From Citrus sinensis (lineage: Eukaryota > Streptophyta > Magnoliopsida > Sapindales > Rutaceae): a stretch of DNA of 64,000 nucleotides. The translations under genes and the position numbers were made by a program. The DNA lies in assembly GCF_022201045.2 (NCBI RefSeq), contig NC_068560.1:29839501-29903500 (forward strand), in the 5' to 3' direction. Shown in pieces: positions 48,198 through 60,969 of this stretch; the stretch's first letter is position 1, and the number at the start of each line of letters is the position of its first letter. The notes under the pieces were generated by a model. The model saw only the letters and a program-made list of their open reading frames with translations. It was not told the DNA's origin and did no database searches.

Positions 48198-49089
48198 TTA
48201 ATTATAAGTCTCTCAAAAACCTGATAACAGATCAAAATCAAAGTAAGCAATTAATTGGCATATATCTACAAATAAAGCACTAATTTAGGGACATAAGCAA
48301 AAAAGAGAGGTTTCTTCACACATTATTAAAAATACAATAAAAATGTAATAATAGTAATAATAAGTACAAAAGATTAAAATACTAATCGATAATATTCATA
48401 TTTCGCATTTTCTTATGTTCATTTGTTTCATTATGAATTCATAATATCCCTTATAACTATACATTTTTTCTCCTTCACATGAATGCAATTAAACTGTCGC
48501 ACATGTACCAGATTCTCATCTAATTTGCTTTCCCCCATAAAGAAAAAAAAATCTCGTCTAATTAACCTCGTAAATTCATATTTCATAATGTTCAAATAGA
48601 AAATTTTATTATTCATCAAATTCAAATTTTAAATTAAAATAACTACTTGCGCATATGAGAGTACAGTACACCCTAATTTCACAAATATCATTAATTAAAA
48701 CCAAACATAAATATAATGCATGAAGATAAACACATTAAGAGGGAAATAGAGTCAGAAAGCAAACTTGAATCGGTGACGAGGACGGTGAAACAACGGCAGC
48801 AAGCGAACTTTCAGTCGATAAAATATCAGAATGAACCCTAACGGCGTAACTTGCATATTGTGTAAAAACGAACGATGAGCAATTCGACAACGAGCTAAAG
48901 CAAGAAAGAGAGTCGCGGTAGCAGGAGTGCGATATTGAATATTCAAAGTCTAGCAGGTGAAGGCTGGTATTATTATAGGTTGGTTTCCCGCGCAGTGGTA
49001 GGATTTGTTCTTTGCAAAAGTATGCTCCTTTTACTCCAGTAAAAGTAATTTGACTAAAATATCCTCCATTCAACTTCTTTTTTTTTTTG
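48198..49089. other. upstream region of the eIF5B-like gene
   Basis: The region is AT-rich. A more GC-balanced patch at 48770-48980 could be a non-coding first exon, but I could not find convincing splice sites. There is no other gene. Confidence 0.35.
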
Positions 49090-49823
49090 AAAAATTATCG
49101 ACCATATACCCTTAAATGATACTAATATCAAACGTGCTACAACACTTTTCAAATATATTATTTGTATACCCTAAGTTGAGACAACACTTCTGTCGTTCGT
49201 CAATCCGTTAACTGTTGTTTGCAAGCGCTGATATCATAAGAGTAATCTAGTCTTTTTTAAAAATGACATGTCATCTCATTTACCTAGTAAATAATGACAT
49301 GTTATCCCATTTATTGGATAATTGTTAATAATTACTTAAAAAAAGTTACTTTACAATTGAATCTACTCCTCCAAAATTTAACCTAAATTTTTTATGATCT
49401 ACTCCTCCAAGCTCCAATTGGAATATTTTATGGTATAATATGTATAATTGTAAATAATATGTTGTTAATAATTTTTTATGGTATAATATGGATATTTTTT
49501 ACGGATAATTGTTAATAATATGTACTATTAATAATTCAATATCTTTTTAATAAAAGATGCATTGTTAATAACAAAATTTAAAAAAATTGTGTATTGAAAA
49601 TTTACGTTAATTTTTGGGGTAAATTTATATTTTTATCTTATTTTAAGTTTCAAGGGCGAAATAGTCAATTTGGCACAGTTCTATTAACTTTCTAATAGAA
49701 GTTAACGGATTAGTGGATGGCAGAAGTGTTTTGTCAACTTAGGGTATACGAGTGATACACTTAAAAAATATTGTAACACGTTTGATACGGGTGTCATTTA
49801 AGGGTATATGGCTGATAATTTTT
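49090..49823. mobile_element. long-TIR MITE, about 734 bp
   Basis: The left arm AAAAATTATCGACCATATAC and the right arm read in reverse, AAAAATTATCAGCCATATAC, stay similar for about 130 bp. Shared blocks are CCCTTAAATGA, TATCAAACGTG, TATACCCTAAGTTGA and GTTAACGGATT-type sequence. The centre is AT-rich with repeated GTTAATAAT. There is no ORF. Poly-T flanks hide the target duplication. A Mutator-like origin is possible from the long arms. Confidence 0.75.
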
Positions 49824-51105
49824 TTTTATATACAAACAATAAAAAAAATTTTCCTGCTTCATTTGTCACATCGATCTATTGTCAAAATTGCAATAAACAT
49901 ATATCATTAGTGCGTATACTCTCCCTCGTATGATGGGAAGGTAATTAGGGTCGCATTAAACTAAATAATTAAAAAGTTATAAATTTATCATTAAAATATT
50001 TGATTTGAGTAGAGCTTCTAACACCCATTTTTAACTCTTAAGAAACCCCAATTTTCATTTTTACACCTTTTTGTTTTGCAAAACTACAAAATAAGACACA
50101 AAATTATAATTAAATTTCACTATCATTTAGAATAAAATTTATAAACATACTTGTTCATAATAAAATCATTGTTATTAGAATTTAAATAATTTATTTCTTC
50201 ATTATTTTGATTTTATCCACAAAAAATTAATCATATCATAAATTAAGATTAATAAATAGTTAGGATCCGAAGAGTTGTAAAAGTTATTTTTGTTAAATTA
50301 AATTTATATTTATCTTTTTATGTAATTTGAATAGAAGAACTATGCTTACGAAAGTGGAGTGGAATGATAAAAGGATTATTGTAGGGGTGTGAAAAGTATT
50401 ACTGAAATAATTGTCATACGGTGTCGTTTCAGGCCCAGTCTTATTGTTTAAGTTTCATACGGTACTGGGCCGAAATCCCACATTCTAGTTCCTCTGGGAA
50501 ATAAAATGTTAGCTGTTTTAGAATTGAAGAGGGTGTATGTAGTTTATATATAATATACTGCAAATGTAGCCCAAGAGGAGCGCTCTTGTTATCTTGACAT
50601 ATACGTGTCAGTGATTAGTTACAGTTTCCACCAGGCGCAACGTTAGAATTTTGCGCGGAAAATTAAAACCCAAAAAAAGGCAGCGCCAAACAGCTCTAAA
50701 TTAGGAATCACTTTGGAGCCAAATTGTATTCCCTTAGTGGCGGGAAAAACGAAAATAATAATTTTTTTTGAACACTCAATTAATAATAAAATAAATTAAA
50801 AAAATAAAAACAAACGCCTTTGCGCTGTGGCTTCCACTCAAAGATTAAAGAATCCCATCCTTTTGAGTTTGTAAAAGAAATTATAAAAAAATAAAATAAA
50901 ATAAAGAATCCCGTTAAACCAACCAAAAAAAGTTAAAAAAGAAAAAAAAAATCGATGAAATGTTGAAATCAGAGAGAAGAATAAAACGCCTTTCTTGTTT
51001 CTGACAAGACTATCATCTTCTTCTTCCAACTGTAACCCCAAACCCTAGATCTCGAAAACGCCGTCGTTTTTGGTCGTTTCTTTGTTTAATATACTGCCCA
51101 GGGAA
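49824..51105. other. FAS1 upstream region
   Basis: AT-rich DNA up to about 50600, then a more GC-balanced promoter and leader. TTTTGCGCGGAAAATT (about 50650) and TAGTGGCGGGAAAAAC (about 50735) both resemble E2F sites (TTTSSCGS). That would suit an S-phase gene such as FAS1. No other gene is seen. Confidence 0.45.
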
Positions 51106-54100
51106 ATGGCGGATACGGCCACAATGAGCAACGTTGAAGATCGGCCGAGCAAGACACTGAAGCGTAAGAGAGCTTGGTCGGCGCTCACTGGGGAAGATAA
51201 AGAGAGTCGAATCAGACGGTTAAATGAAGAAATGAAAGGGCTTTTCGGGTACTACAAGGAAATGATTACTAACCAGAGGTTAACAATTGATTTGAGTGAA
51301 TGTGCTGGCTCGTTAAATGGGATGGTGGCAGCGTTGATGGAGGAGAGTGAATTGCCGCTGACGAAATTGGTGGAAGAGATTCATGTGAAATTGAAGGAGA
51401 ATGGGAGCGAGAAATTGGGTGTGGGTTTAGCCGCTGTGAAAAGTGCGGTCTTGTTTGTGGGTCAGAGAGTGATGTATGGAGTTTCCAATGCTGATACTGA
51501 TATTTTGGAGGATGATGCTGAGGCTTCTCTTTGGTGCTGGGAGGTAAAAGTTTTATTTCTAAGGGCTTTTAGTTGCTGGGTATTTTTTGGTTATGTATAA
51601 ATCATTTTAGTTAGTTAATTGATTTTGCTTGCAATTGTTTTAGACAAGAGATGTAAAGTTGTTGCCGAAATCTGTACGTGGATCATTGAGAATTCGGCGG
51701 ACATGTAGAAAGAAAATTCATGAGAGGATTACAGCTGTTTCTGGTAATCCATGTTTTATCCTAGTCTATTGTGGATTTTATGACATGATTAGAGGAAAAT
51801 ATGTTGTTGGTTTTGATGGATACTTCTTAAATTATGATGGATTTTGTCACAACTACACAGGTGGGCTCTGTCTTTTATTGCTTGTGTGCAATTTCTGTAC
51901 TAGTATTTTCAGTTTTATTTGTGAGCAGTTGTCATTGACATAATGAATTGGTGACGGTGATGATTATCACATGGCATTGTCTAAATGATCATCACTTGAG
52001 GTATTTGACCTATGGGCAATGCTTGATGATATGAGTTTTGCCCAACTTCTGTGGCATATTTATCTTGTAAATTTAATTGGCTACTTATACTCTTAGATGG
52101 CTTCATTTATTGTCTTTAATTTGGAATGATATGCGCAATTTCTTATTTCTATCCAATTTTTGTATTGATCCACAGCATAGTAGGGACACCCTTCTTTTGA
52201 GATGTTCTTAAATCACGTGGATTTATTCTCCCAATTTAGGTTACTGACACTTTTAGCTTATTTTAGCAATGATAACTGCGCTACAAAAGTCAGAGAGTGG
52301 TCCTAATTTCATAAATGATCTGATGAAAGCATCCGAGAAGCTTGGTAAAGTGTTAAGCGAGGCAAGTATACGTGTGTTAGTGGATAGCACGTTGAAGAAA
52401 AATGGTGCAGAAATGTATGTACTTACAGCATCTCTATCAAGTTTTTTCATTCAATTTTCTTTTCCTCTGTTGAAGTTTTCATTATTGTTGCAGAGTCGAG
52501 AAGGATGCAAAGCGAGAAGAGAAAATTCTTATCAAACAATTGGAAAAAAACAAACGAGAAGTTGAAAAGGAGAAAAAGAGAATGGACCGTGAACAACAAA
52601 AGGAAAAATTGCACAGTGTAGGTGCAAAATTTTCAATCCTTTTACAAGTGTTTGGTTGCAGCCTCTTTCTTGTGTTTTTTGGCTTTTTGACATGTTGCTT
52701 GAATCCATTTAATTCCCCCATAAAGATCTAAATGGTTGAACCAACTATGTTTTGTTTGGTTTGAAGGAGTATACTGTGGCATTAATATGTTATATGTTTT
52801 TTTTGATCTATCCGGATGTGTAAATTGAACAATTTGATGCACTAAAGTACTGTTTGAGAACAATTTGATGCACTAAAGAACTGCTTGACATGATGGATTA
52901 TGTTGTTCCCAACTTAACATTTGGTAAGTTTATCTGCTTGACATTTATATTATGTGATATATATCAGGAAAGGGAGCTAAAACGGTTGCAAGAGGAAGCA
53001 GAAAGAGATGAAAGGCGTCGTGAAAAAGAAGAGGCTGACATTAGGAAACAGATAAGAAAACAGCAAGAGGAAGCTGACAAAGAAAAACGGCACCGTGAGA
53101 AGGAAGAAGCTGAAATGAAAAAGAAACTTGCTTTACAAAAGCAGGCCTCTATGATGGAACGCTTTCTCAAAAGAAGTAAAATTTTGACTTCGTGTCAGAA
53201 TGACGAGTCTTCTCCTAGAGCAATTACTTCTGTTTTGTTGAGTAAGAACAGTGAACAGTTGCCTGAAGCAGTTACTAAGCTAGTGGACTCTACTCTTTCA
53301 TCAAACGATGAGATCAATATTGATGATATTCGCAGGTAGATTGCTATCTTTTTGTTGGCCTTTTGCCGATAAATTTAGTTTTGTCCTTCCACTTTTAAGA
53401 TTGCTTTTACTTTCAGGTCTCACCTATCTTCCTGGCATCGATTTGGTCATTTTGTTCGTTCAAATCGAAATCAGCATTGGGGAATTCGTAGAAAGCCTAA
53501 GACTGAACTTTTTAAAGAACTTAAGCTTACTAATAGAGGTTTAGGTCACGATGATGATTTGAGCATGGAGAGGTCAGAAGATCGATGTGAGGCTCAGACC
53601 GTGGATGATAAATCTTGCATTACTAGTTCTGATAGTTCTTCTGCTATTACCAAATGTAAAAGGTGGAAGCAGCTATTGCAGTTTGATAAGAGTCACAGAC
53701 CTGCATTTTATGGTATTTGGCCCAAGAAAAGGTAAGCTCCTTCATGACCCTTTTATTGTTATTTTTCACATGCCTATTATAGTCTGCATTTCAATGAAGC
53801 ATGTCTACTTATTAACATGTTCTGTGATTCGTCTCCTTTGAGGTTTAATGAAGGTATGCTTTGGTTTTGTGATAATGAATAACATCTTGGATAATTTGCT
53901 TGTTTGCTGGGAAAAGGCATTTTCTTTAGCTTAGGTTGTTGATAGGCGGAAACATCAAGTTGGAATGTGGATCTCTCTAGAACTTTTTTTGGCATGTACC
54001 TTGTTATGTATAAGGAAAATGAAAGCACTTCCTAGGTGTTCTCTGGCATAGCAAATAACCTTCTAGAGGGGACAAAACATCATTGCACTCATGGCGCTTT

Positions 54101-56519
54101 ATCTCTTTTTCCTGGAAAAGGTCAATGTAATGCGCGTATGCATAATCCTCTCTTGCATTGTTGTCCACGCAGTTGCAATTAGTATTCAATGGCGGATATA
54201 TGTTTTCTTATACTATGTAGTGAGGACAGGAATTAATGGTTTTACCAATAAGATTGTACTATCCAGAGAACCTATGAATGAAAAAATTTAGGTGGTTAAA
54301 CTGAGAGTTTTCTCCTCTAATTAGCAACTAAATAATTCCATGGAATCATTTAAGGTGTAGCATTATCTGATTGTTTAGCTTGGATTTCTCTTTATTGGTG
54401 ACATCTCACTTCATTGGTCATACTTAAAATGCACTTTATATGAAATGGAATAGAAAAGCTTTAGTACTACTGTTTTTTTGTGGCCTTGTGAATTAGCATT
54501 TAAGTGGAACAATGGGACATATTTTATTAGGTTCATTTTCTTATGACGGTGGGAATTGATTTTAGCTGTGTTACCTTTTTTTCCCCTTTTACATCTTACC
54601 TGGGAGAATTTTTTCAGCCATATTGTGGGACCACGCCACCCTTTAATGAAGGACCCAGATTTGGATTATGATATTGATAGTGATGAGGAATGGGAAGAGG
54701 TACTATAAGTTTTTCCCCATTTTATATTAAATAATTATACGATTTCATCAGTTACATCCAAATGCCATTTTCACTGTACAGGAGGAACCTGGGGAAAGCC
54801 TATCTGATTGTGAAAAAGATGGTGATGAAGAAGGTTGTTCAAAAGCTGATGATGAAGATGAATCTGAAGATGGCTTTTTTGTACCTGATGGTTATCTCTC
54901 AGAAGATGAGGTGAAAAATTAGATCTCATGTAACTTGCCTGATGGTTTTGAGTTATTTTAGTCACTCATAGCCTGTTGTTTCATAGAAGGCAAACTGTCC
55001 GGTTATGTGTGCGTGTGTGACCGCTACCACTAGTCAAGGCCCTAGTTTGATATGAGAGTAGGATTTGATCCCAAAATCTCGTGTACAACTGCAAGAGATC
55101 CAACCAGCTAAAGCTAATTGGCACTCGTATCCATTTACAGATAAAGCTAGGGAGCATATAGAATTTTTGGTTCTTGTCACTGGACACCTCATGTCCATAA
55201 TGCATGCACTTCTCCCTAGAGATGATGATTTGCCTGTAATTTCAGTTGAATCCTCCTCTCAGATACATCTTTCCCTAGAGCCCATGTTTAATAACCTTTC
55301 ATTTTCCCCTTAATATTTGTACATACCCAATAACATCTGCAAATAAAGCTTTTCATGTAACTTTGTCCTTACATGCAGGGTGTACAAGTTGACAGAATGG
55401 AAATTGATCTCTCTGCTGAGGATACTAAAAGTTCACCTAGCTATAAGCAAGAGTTAGAGAGTAAAGAATCCTGTGCATTAGTTCGGCAAAGAAAGTATCT
55501 AAGCAGTTTAACAGAGCAGGCTCTTCAGAAAAATCAGCCCTTGATTATATTGAATCTAATGCATGAAAAGGTCCCACTTTTAATGGCTGAAGATCTCAGT
55601 GGTACTTCTAATATGGAACAAAAATGCTTACAAGCTCTGAGCATTCGCCCATTCCCTGGTGACCTTCATGTGGAGATCACTGTTGATATCATGGATGCTG
55701 AGAATGAAAAGGATTGCCTATCAAATGGCAAGGGAAGCACAACACTGATTTCAGAATCAGATTTGCCTGCAATTGTAAGTTGCATTGTTGATTCTTGGAT
55801 TATTACGGGACATCATTACATGGAATTTTTGCATAACTTTCTACTAAAAATTTAGATTCATGGTACTATCTTAAGTTTTAAGGGGCTGTGTTGTCTTCTG
55901 AAAACTCCTATCTTTTTGCCTTATGACAATATGATGATTGGAAGCTAATATAATCTTTGTGGATTTTTCAGGTATCTGTTATACAGTCATGCTCAACAAA
56001 TATGAATAAGATTCTAGAAGCTTTACAGCAAAAGTTTCCGTCTATTTCAAGAGCTCAGTTGAGAAATAAAGTGCGGGAGATATCAGATTTCAACTTCACA
56101 GAAAATCGTTGGCAGGTTAGTTACCAATTTCTGTCCATTATTCCCATGAGCTTGTTACTGATGAAATGAGATGTGCCAATCTAAATGGTAATTATCTTGT
56201 GATGTAGGTCAAGAGAGAAATTTTGATTGAGCTTGGCTATTCTCCAGGTATGAGAAGTTGAGAACCTCATTATATTCTTCATCAGGTCATTTCATCATCT
56301 GATCTAACTATTTCCCTAAGATTAATCTGTTTTTTTTTTTTCCTCCGACTGGCAGATAAGAATGGAGGAAGGGCAAAAGGTATTGCTACCTTTTTCTCAA
56401 AAAGGTGCTTGCCTCCTGATGGTAAAAGTCTCAACCCAAATGAAGCTTCTCCCTTGTCATCCCTCAAGCCAGGTTCTGCCGTTCATGGACAGCATGGTTG
56501 CACATATAATGGACTATAA
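51106..56519 (+). CDS. FAS1: FAS1, large subunit of chromatin assembly factor 1 (At1g65470 orthologue)
   Basis: Twelve exons join in phase: 51106-51543, 51644-51743, 52267-52414, 52494-52617, 52968-53335, 53417-53731, 54618-54699, 54782-54910, 55379-55774, 55972-56115, 56208-56247 and 56356-56519. The total is 815 residues, equal to the Arabidopsis length I recall. MADTATM and KTLKRKRAW open the protein. A long charged KER coiled coil follows (REEKILIKQLEKNKREVEKE, ELKRLQEEAERDERRREKEE), then 'SSWHRFGHFVRSNRNQHWGI' and RPAFYGIWPKKS. An acidic ED segment (YDIDSDEEWEEEEPGESLSD) and the C-terminal 'KREILIELGYSPDKNGGRAK' close it. CAF-1 deposits H3-H4 on newly replicated DNA in the nucleus; FAS1 is the PCNA- and histone-binding scaffold. 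I took the ATG at 51106 because MADTATM fits other plant FAS1 starts. A start 12 codons upstream at 51070 is less likely. Confidence 0.95.
54985..55125 (-). repeat. tRNA-like SINE remnant in FAS1 intron 8
   Basis: On the minus strand TAGCTTTAGCTGG (55116-55104) fits a pol III A box, and GGATCAAATCC (55071-55061) fits a B box, with about 32 nt between them, the spacing of a tRNA. The sequence around them does not fold as a full tRNA, so I read it as a tRNA-derived SINE. No clear tail or target duplication was found. Confidence 0.4.
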
Positions 56520-57602
56520 TGACCTCACTCATGTATTGGCGCTTTAAACCTTTTGGCTCCCTCTTATGAGTACTTCCCCTTGTAAACTGCAGTAAAAGTT
56601 TTGGTTTCAGATGCTGGTGTTAAATCAGATGGGGCTACCTAAAACTTCTTTTGGTTAGTGTATAAATCTGGCTTTTGTACTAAATTATATGATAACTGTT
56701 CTGTGTGCATATATCATGTACGACGGGTTGTTTAAAATTTTACAAAAGGAAACGCCTAAACTTATGTCTTTTTAACTTGCTTCTTTATTGTAGAATTTTA
56801 TATGTATATGCGATTTGAGATGCTATGACAGTGTGGTCTACTCAATTCGCATTGAAGCTTGAAGCATGAAAAATTTCGGATGCACAAACGGTCCAAATAA
56901 ACCTGGCTTTTAAGTAACTCGAAGTAAATAAGAAATGCGTTAGAATACCACTCAAAACTAAAGTATGGGCTTTTTCACTGAATAATATCGAGCTTTTAAG
57001 AAAAGTTCTCGTCAGGAGGACAAAACCTCATATTTGATCTTAGCCAAAAGGGTATGAACTTGAAGCAAAAAAAGGAATCATGAAACATGACTTCACAAAA
57101 TAAAGAATTAACTTCCCTTTGAGTTCTGACTGGTCTAAAAACAACTACTCTATAAGATAAATATATTGTAATAATTAAACAGAGAATGTAATCATTTTGT
57201 CTTATTATAATCTAATATAGTTTGTGTTTTTTTGTGTTGCCATTTCTAAAATTACTCTTACAACACACACAAAAAACACACGAACCTTGATCTTCAATTC
57301 TTCACCATTAGGATAGTTCGCAAATTTTTAATTCTTTACAGAACCTTGATCTTGTACTACATAATAATACAGACTGGAAAAATGCATCTTCAATTATTTT
57401 GATAAGATATTTATTGATTTAGATTCAGTAATAATATCATTTTTTATCTTTATTTTCAGAGAATTATCATTGATAATTATTAAATGAGAATAAATAGATA
57501 ATTAACTCTTACCTGTCTAAATTTTAATACTTGTGTTGTGTGAACCAACTTCTATTGAATTGTTACCATATTATTATTTTACGCTGCTTTGTGCTGTGTC
57601 AG
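56520..57602. other. FAS1 3' flank and intergenic DNA
   Basis: The first 250 bp or so is likely 3' UTR. A short U2 snRNA-like piece is listed separately. The remainder is AT-rich with no recognised feature. Confidence 0.45.
57033..57055 (-). pseudogene. U2 snRNA 5'-end fragment
   Basis: On the minus strand ATACCCTTTTGGCTAAGATC closely follows the start of U2 snRNA (ATACC...CTTTTGGCTAAGATCAA), with the TCTCGGC part missing. There is no plant USE upstream (RTCCCACATCG) and the homology fades after about 25 nt. It is a fragment if it is U2-derived at all. Confidence 0.35.
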
Positions 57603-58584
57603 TAGGGATGGCAAAAATCCCCACGGGGATGGGTACCCTCGGGGATTTTTCCCAATCGGAGAGGGTATGAGGATAATTTCATACCCAATTTCTTATTTGG
57701 GGAGGGGATGGAGAAATTTTTTTACCCAATTTCTTATTCGGAGAGGGGACGGGGATGAGGTGGAATCCCCATCCCCTACCCATTTCTCCATTTTAATTTT
57801 TAATTTTATTTTAATTTTTTAAAATTACTAGTAAATAAATAATAAAATTATAAATATTGGTAAAAATAAAAAATATTAAAATATTTATATTATTAAACTT
57901 TTAGGTCTAATTAACTAATTAAAGTCCTAAATTTTTATTTAGGACATTAAAAAGATCGAGTAGATTCTATTAGCCAAACATTTTTTTTTAAATTTTAATA
58001 TTCTTTAAATATTTTAAACTTAAATCTATTTTTTATTTATTTTTAGATGTTATAATTGCCCACAACGAATCACAATTTTAATATCTAATCTAATATTTAC
58101 TTTTGATTTGCTCTGATTTAACTATTGTGTTGTAAATGGAATAGTCCACATTTATAAAGTGCCCACGCCACCATTGAGAAAGTTAATTTTGAATCTAAAT
58201 TCGATTTTATTTGTAACAATTTTGTATTAATTATTAATTTGTTCATGATAGTTTGTAAAAGAAGTTTGTATTCATTGCATGTTGCGTTACTTACTAATTT
58301 AATGTATGTGACTTTTGTAATAGATATTAATGTAAGATATATTTCGAATTTTACTTTTATTTGAATTTTTTATTTTAATATAATTAACTCAAAATTAAAA
58401 AAAAAATGTATTAGTTATTCGGGGATCGGGGATCGGGGACCATCGAGGATCCCTTGTTATTATTCAGGGAAGGAATGAAGATTTTCTCAAATAATTCTGA
58501 TGGAGATAAAAAAGAGATGAAACATACGCAAAATATCAGGGGATGGATGCGGGGAGATCGGTCCCCTCCCCGTTGCCATCCCAA
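57603..58584. mobile_element. non-autonomous hAT-type element (family B), 982 bp
   Basis: The ends TAGGGATGGCAA and TTGCCATCCCAA are flanked by a perfect 8-bp duplication TGTGTCAG (57595-57602 and 58585-58592). Subterminal G/C-rich blocks (GGGGATGGG, CCCCATCCCC) and an AT-rich interior without transposase are typical of hAT-derived elements. It ends about 180 bp before the TATA-like run of the desaturase gene, so it lies in that promoter. Confidence 0.9.
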
Positions 58585-58861
58585 TGTGTCAGTGTGGTTT
58601 CAACTTTCAAGCAACCAAAGCCAAAAAAGACTATTGAACTAAAATCAAGGTAACTCCTAGCCCAGGGAAAAATAATTCATAAATTAGACACCCGAAATTA
58701 GACCATTGTTTTTTTAAAACTTCGAGACCACTGTTTTGTAGAGCGTTACACACTTCTACTTTTCTATATATATATATATAAAGGTGCTCTCTGGGTCTCA
58801 GCGGTTACACGAAGAAAAAAATAAAAAAGGTTCAGGAAAATCCCAAGGGTGAAGAGAAAGA

Positions 58862-60810
58862 ATGGCTCTGAAACTAAACACACTCTCCTCCTTCGCATCA
58901 AAAAAGCTCCCTTATTCTCAGTCTCACCGGAGGAGCATCATCAGAATCAGATCATCTCCTCCGGTGATGATGTGCTCTGCTCTTGGTGCCAAAACTAAGT
59001 AAGTTTATTTATTTACTTTTAATTATGATTTTTATTGTCATTTTTGTACACAGACCAAGTTGCTTTCCGCTAATATCGAAATGTGTACTTTTGCATAAAT
59101 ACAGTCTGTGAAGTAAGTGATCAGTTTATACAAATATCTATATATTTTAAAGGGCACGCATGGTTAAGTGATCGGTTATTTTGAACTCAAAATAGTTCTT
59201 CGATTGGTGATCATCATCGCAGGGACGTCGTGACGCATTCCATGGCACCAGAAAAAGTTGAAATATTCAAATCGTTGGAAACCTGGGCTGAGCACAACAT
59301 TTTGATTCACCTGAAACCCGTCGACAAAAGCTGGCAGCCAACTGATTTTCTGCCGGACTCCGAATCATCAGAAGGGTTCTACGAACAGGTCAAGGAGTTG
59401 AGAGAAAGATGCAAGCAGCTCCCTGCTGAATATTTCGTTGTGTTGGTTGGAGATATGATCACAGAGGAAGCTCTGCCAACGTACCAGACAATGCTCAACA
59501 CTATAGATGGTGTTAGGGATGAGACTGGTGCAAGCCTCACTTCCTGGGCAACTTGGATTAGGGGTTGGACTGCCGAAGAAAACAGACACGGTGACCTTCT
59601 CAATAAGTATCTCTACCTCTCTGGCTGTGTAGACATGAAGCAGATTGAGAGATCCATTCAGTATCTTATCCGCTCAGGAATGGTAACATCTGTCAATCTT
59701 TCTTCTTTACTTCCTTAGTGTCGTACCCTTAATTATAGGGTAAATACTTGTTTAGTTCTTAGGATTTTGGCTAATATTACCTACTTAGCTTTTCTATTTT
59801 TAAAAAAATTATTCAAACATTTCTATGAATGTTACTTCCATTTTTATAGCTGTTGAATTTTTTGACTGATATATATATATAGGCAAACGAAAAGATAGAG
59901 TATTATTAAGTAGATTTTAATGAAAACTAGTATACAATCGGGATATTTTGCACTTTTTTTAATAAAAAAATAACTGGTCAATTGACTTAAACTTTATGGA
60001 TGAATAATTTAAAAGAAAAAAAAATCTATAATTAAAAGAGCATTTTACATGTACTCATTTACTCAAAAGTCCAAAATATCACTATTGTTTGTCTGTGTTT
60101 CCTGAATTGTTCTCTGCGTTTAACTTGTTAAATTTTAGTAATATTTTGAGTAATTTTTTTAAATAACTACTCTAAAGTGTGAGGACTAAAGACGAATTTA
60201 TCCATATACTTTTCAAAATTTAATTTGATGTGATCTATTGTAGGACCCTAAATTTGAAAACAATCCGTACAATGGATTCATCTACACATCATTCCAAGAA
60301 AGAGCAACATTCATATCACATGGCAACACAGCGAGGCTAGCCAAGGAGCACGGGGACATGAAGCTAGCACAAATATGTGGCGTCATTGCCTCTGATGAGA
60401 AACGCCATGAACTTGCCTACACCAAGATTGTTGAAAAGCTCTTCGAAATCGACCCGGACGACGCCATCTTAGCATTAGCAGGCATGATGAAGAAAACGAT
60501 CAAAATGCCGGCACATTTGATGTATGATGGGCAAAATGATAAAATTTTTTATCACTTCTCAGCTGTTGCACAAAGGCTCGGAGTGTACACTGCCAAGGAC
60601 TATGCTGATATCTTGGCGTTTCTGATTGAGAGATGGGAAGTGGAGAAGTTGATGGGTCTTACAAGTGAAGGGCGTAAAGCTCGGGATTTTGTGTGTGGAT
60701 TGCCTTCGAGGATTAGAAGATTGGAGGATAAAGCTCAGGCAAATATGGCTAAGAAAGCGTGCAGTACTGTTCCTTTCAGCTGGGTTTTTGGCAAAGATAT
60801 AAGGGTTTAA
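58862..60810 (+). CDS. plastidial acyl-[ACP] desaturase, S-ACP-DES6/FTM1-like
   Basis: Three exons (58862-58998, 59223-59682, 60244-60810) give 387 residues. A Ser/Arg-rich transit peptide (about 1-40) is followed by the soluble diiron desaturase fold. Both metal-ligand motifs are intact: EENRH (164-168) and DEKRHE (250-255). Family blocks '[20 protein letters not shown]', [12 protein letters not shown], '[20 protein letters not shown]', '[12 protein letters not shown]' and the end [13 protein letters not shown] are present. The enzyme inserts a double bond into acyl chains on ACP in the plastid stroma using ferredoxin. Divergence from the main SAD (SSI2) sequence, for example the short leader and [18 protein letters not shown], suggests the DES6 (At1g43800) subgroup. 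Substrate position is not predictable by eye. A TATA-like run (58764-58782) lies about 80 nt before the ATG. Confidence 0.93.
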
Positions 60811-60969
60811 TTAAGGGCTTCTTATGGCTGTATGCCTATTTATTAATAGCCAAATTGAACACTTGCCTTCTAAGCAACTTCTTTTTGTTTTTATTTTCGT
60901 TTAAAGGATGTTGAGGATTAGTTTATTAATAAATATTAGCGATAGAGGAATAGAGAGTGCAATGGAGCT

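Noticed and set aside
54985-55125. A functional tRNA gene
   Set aside because: A and B boxes are present but acceptor and anticodon stems do not pair convincingly.
57589-57822. 77-codon Gly/Pro/Arg-rich frame
   Set aside because: This is translation of the G-rich subterminal repeats of the hAT element.
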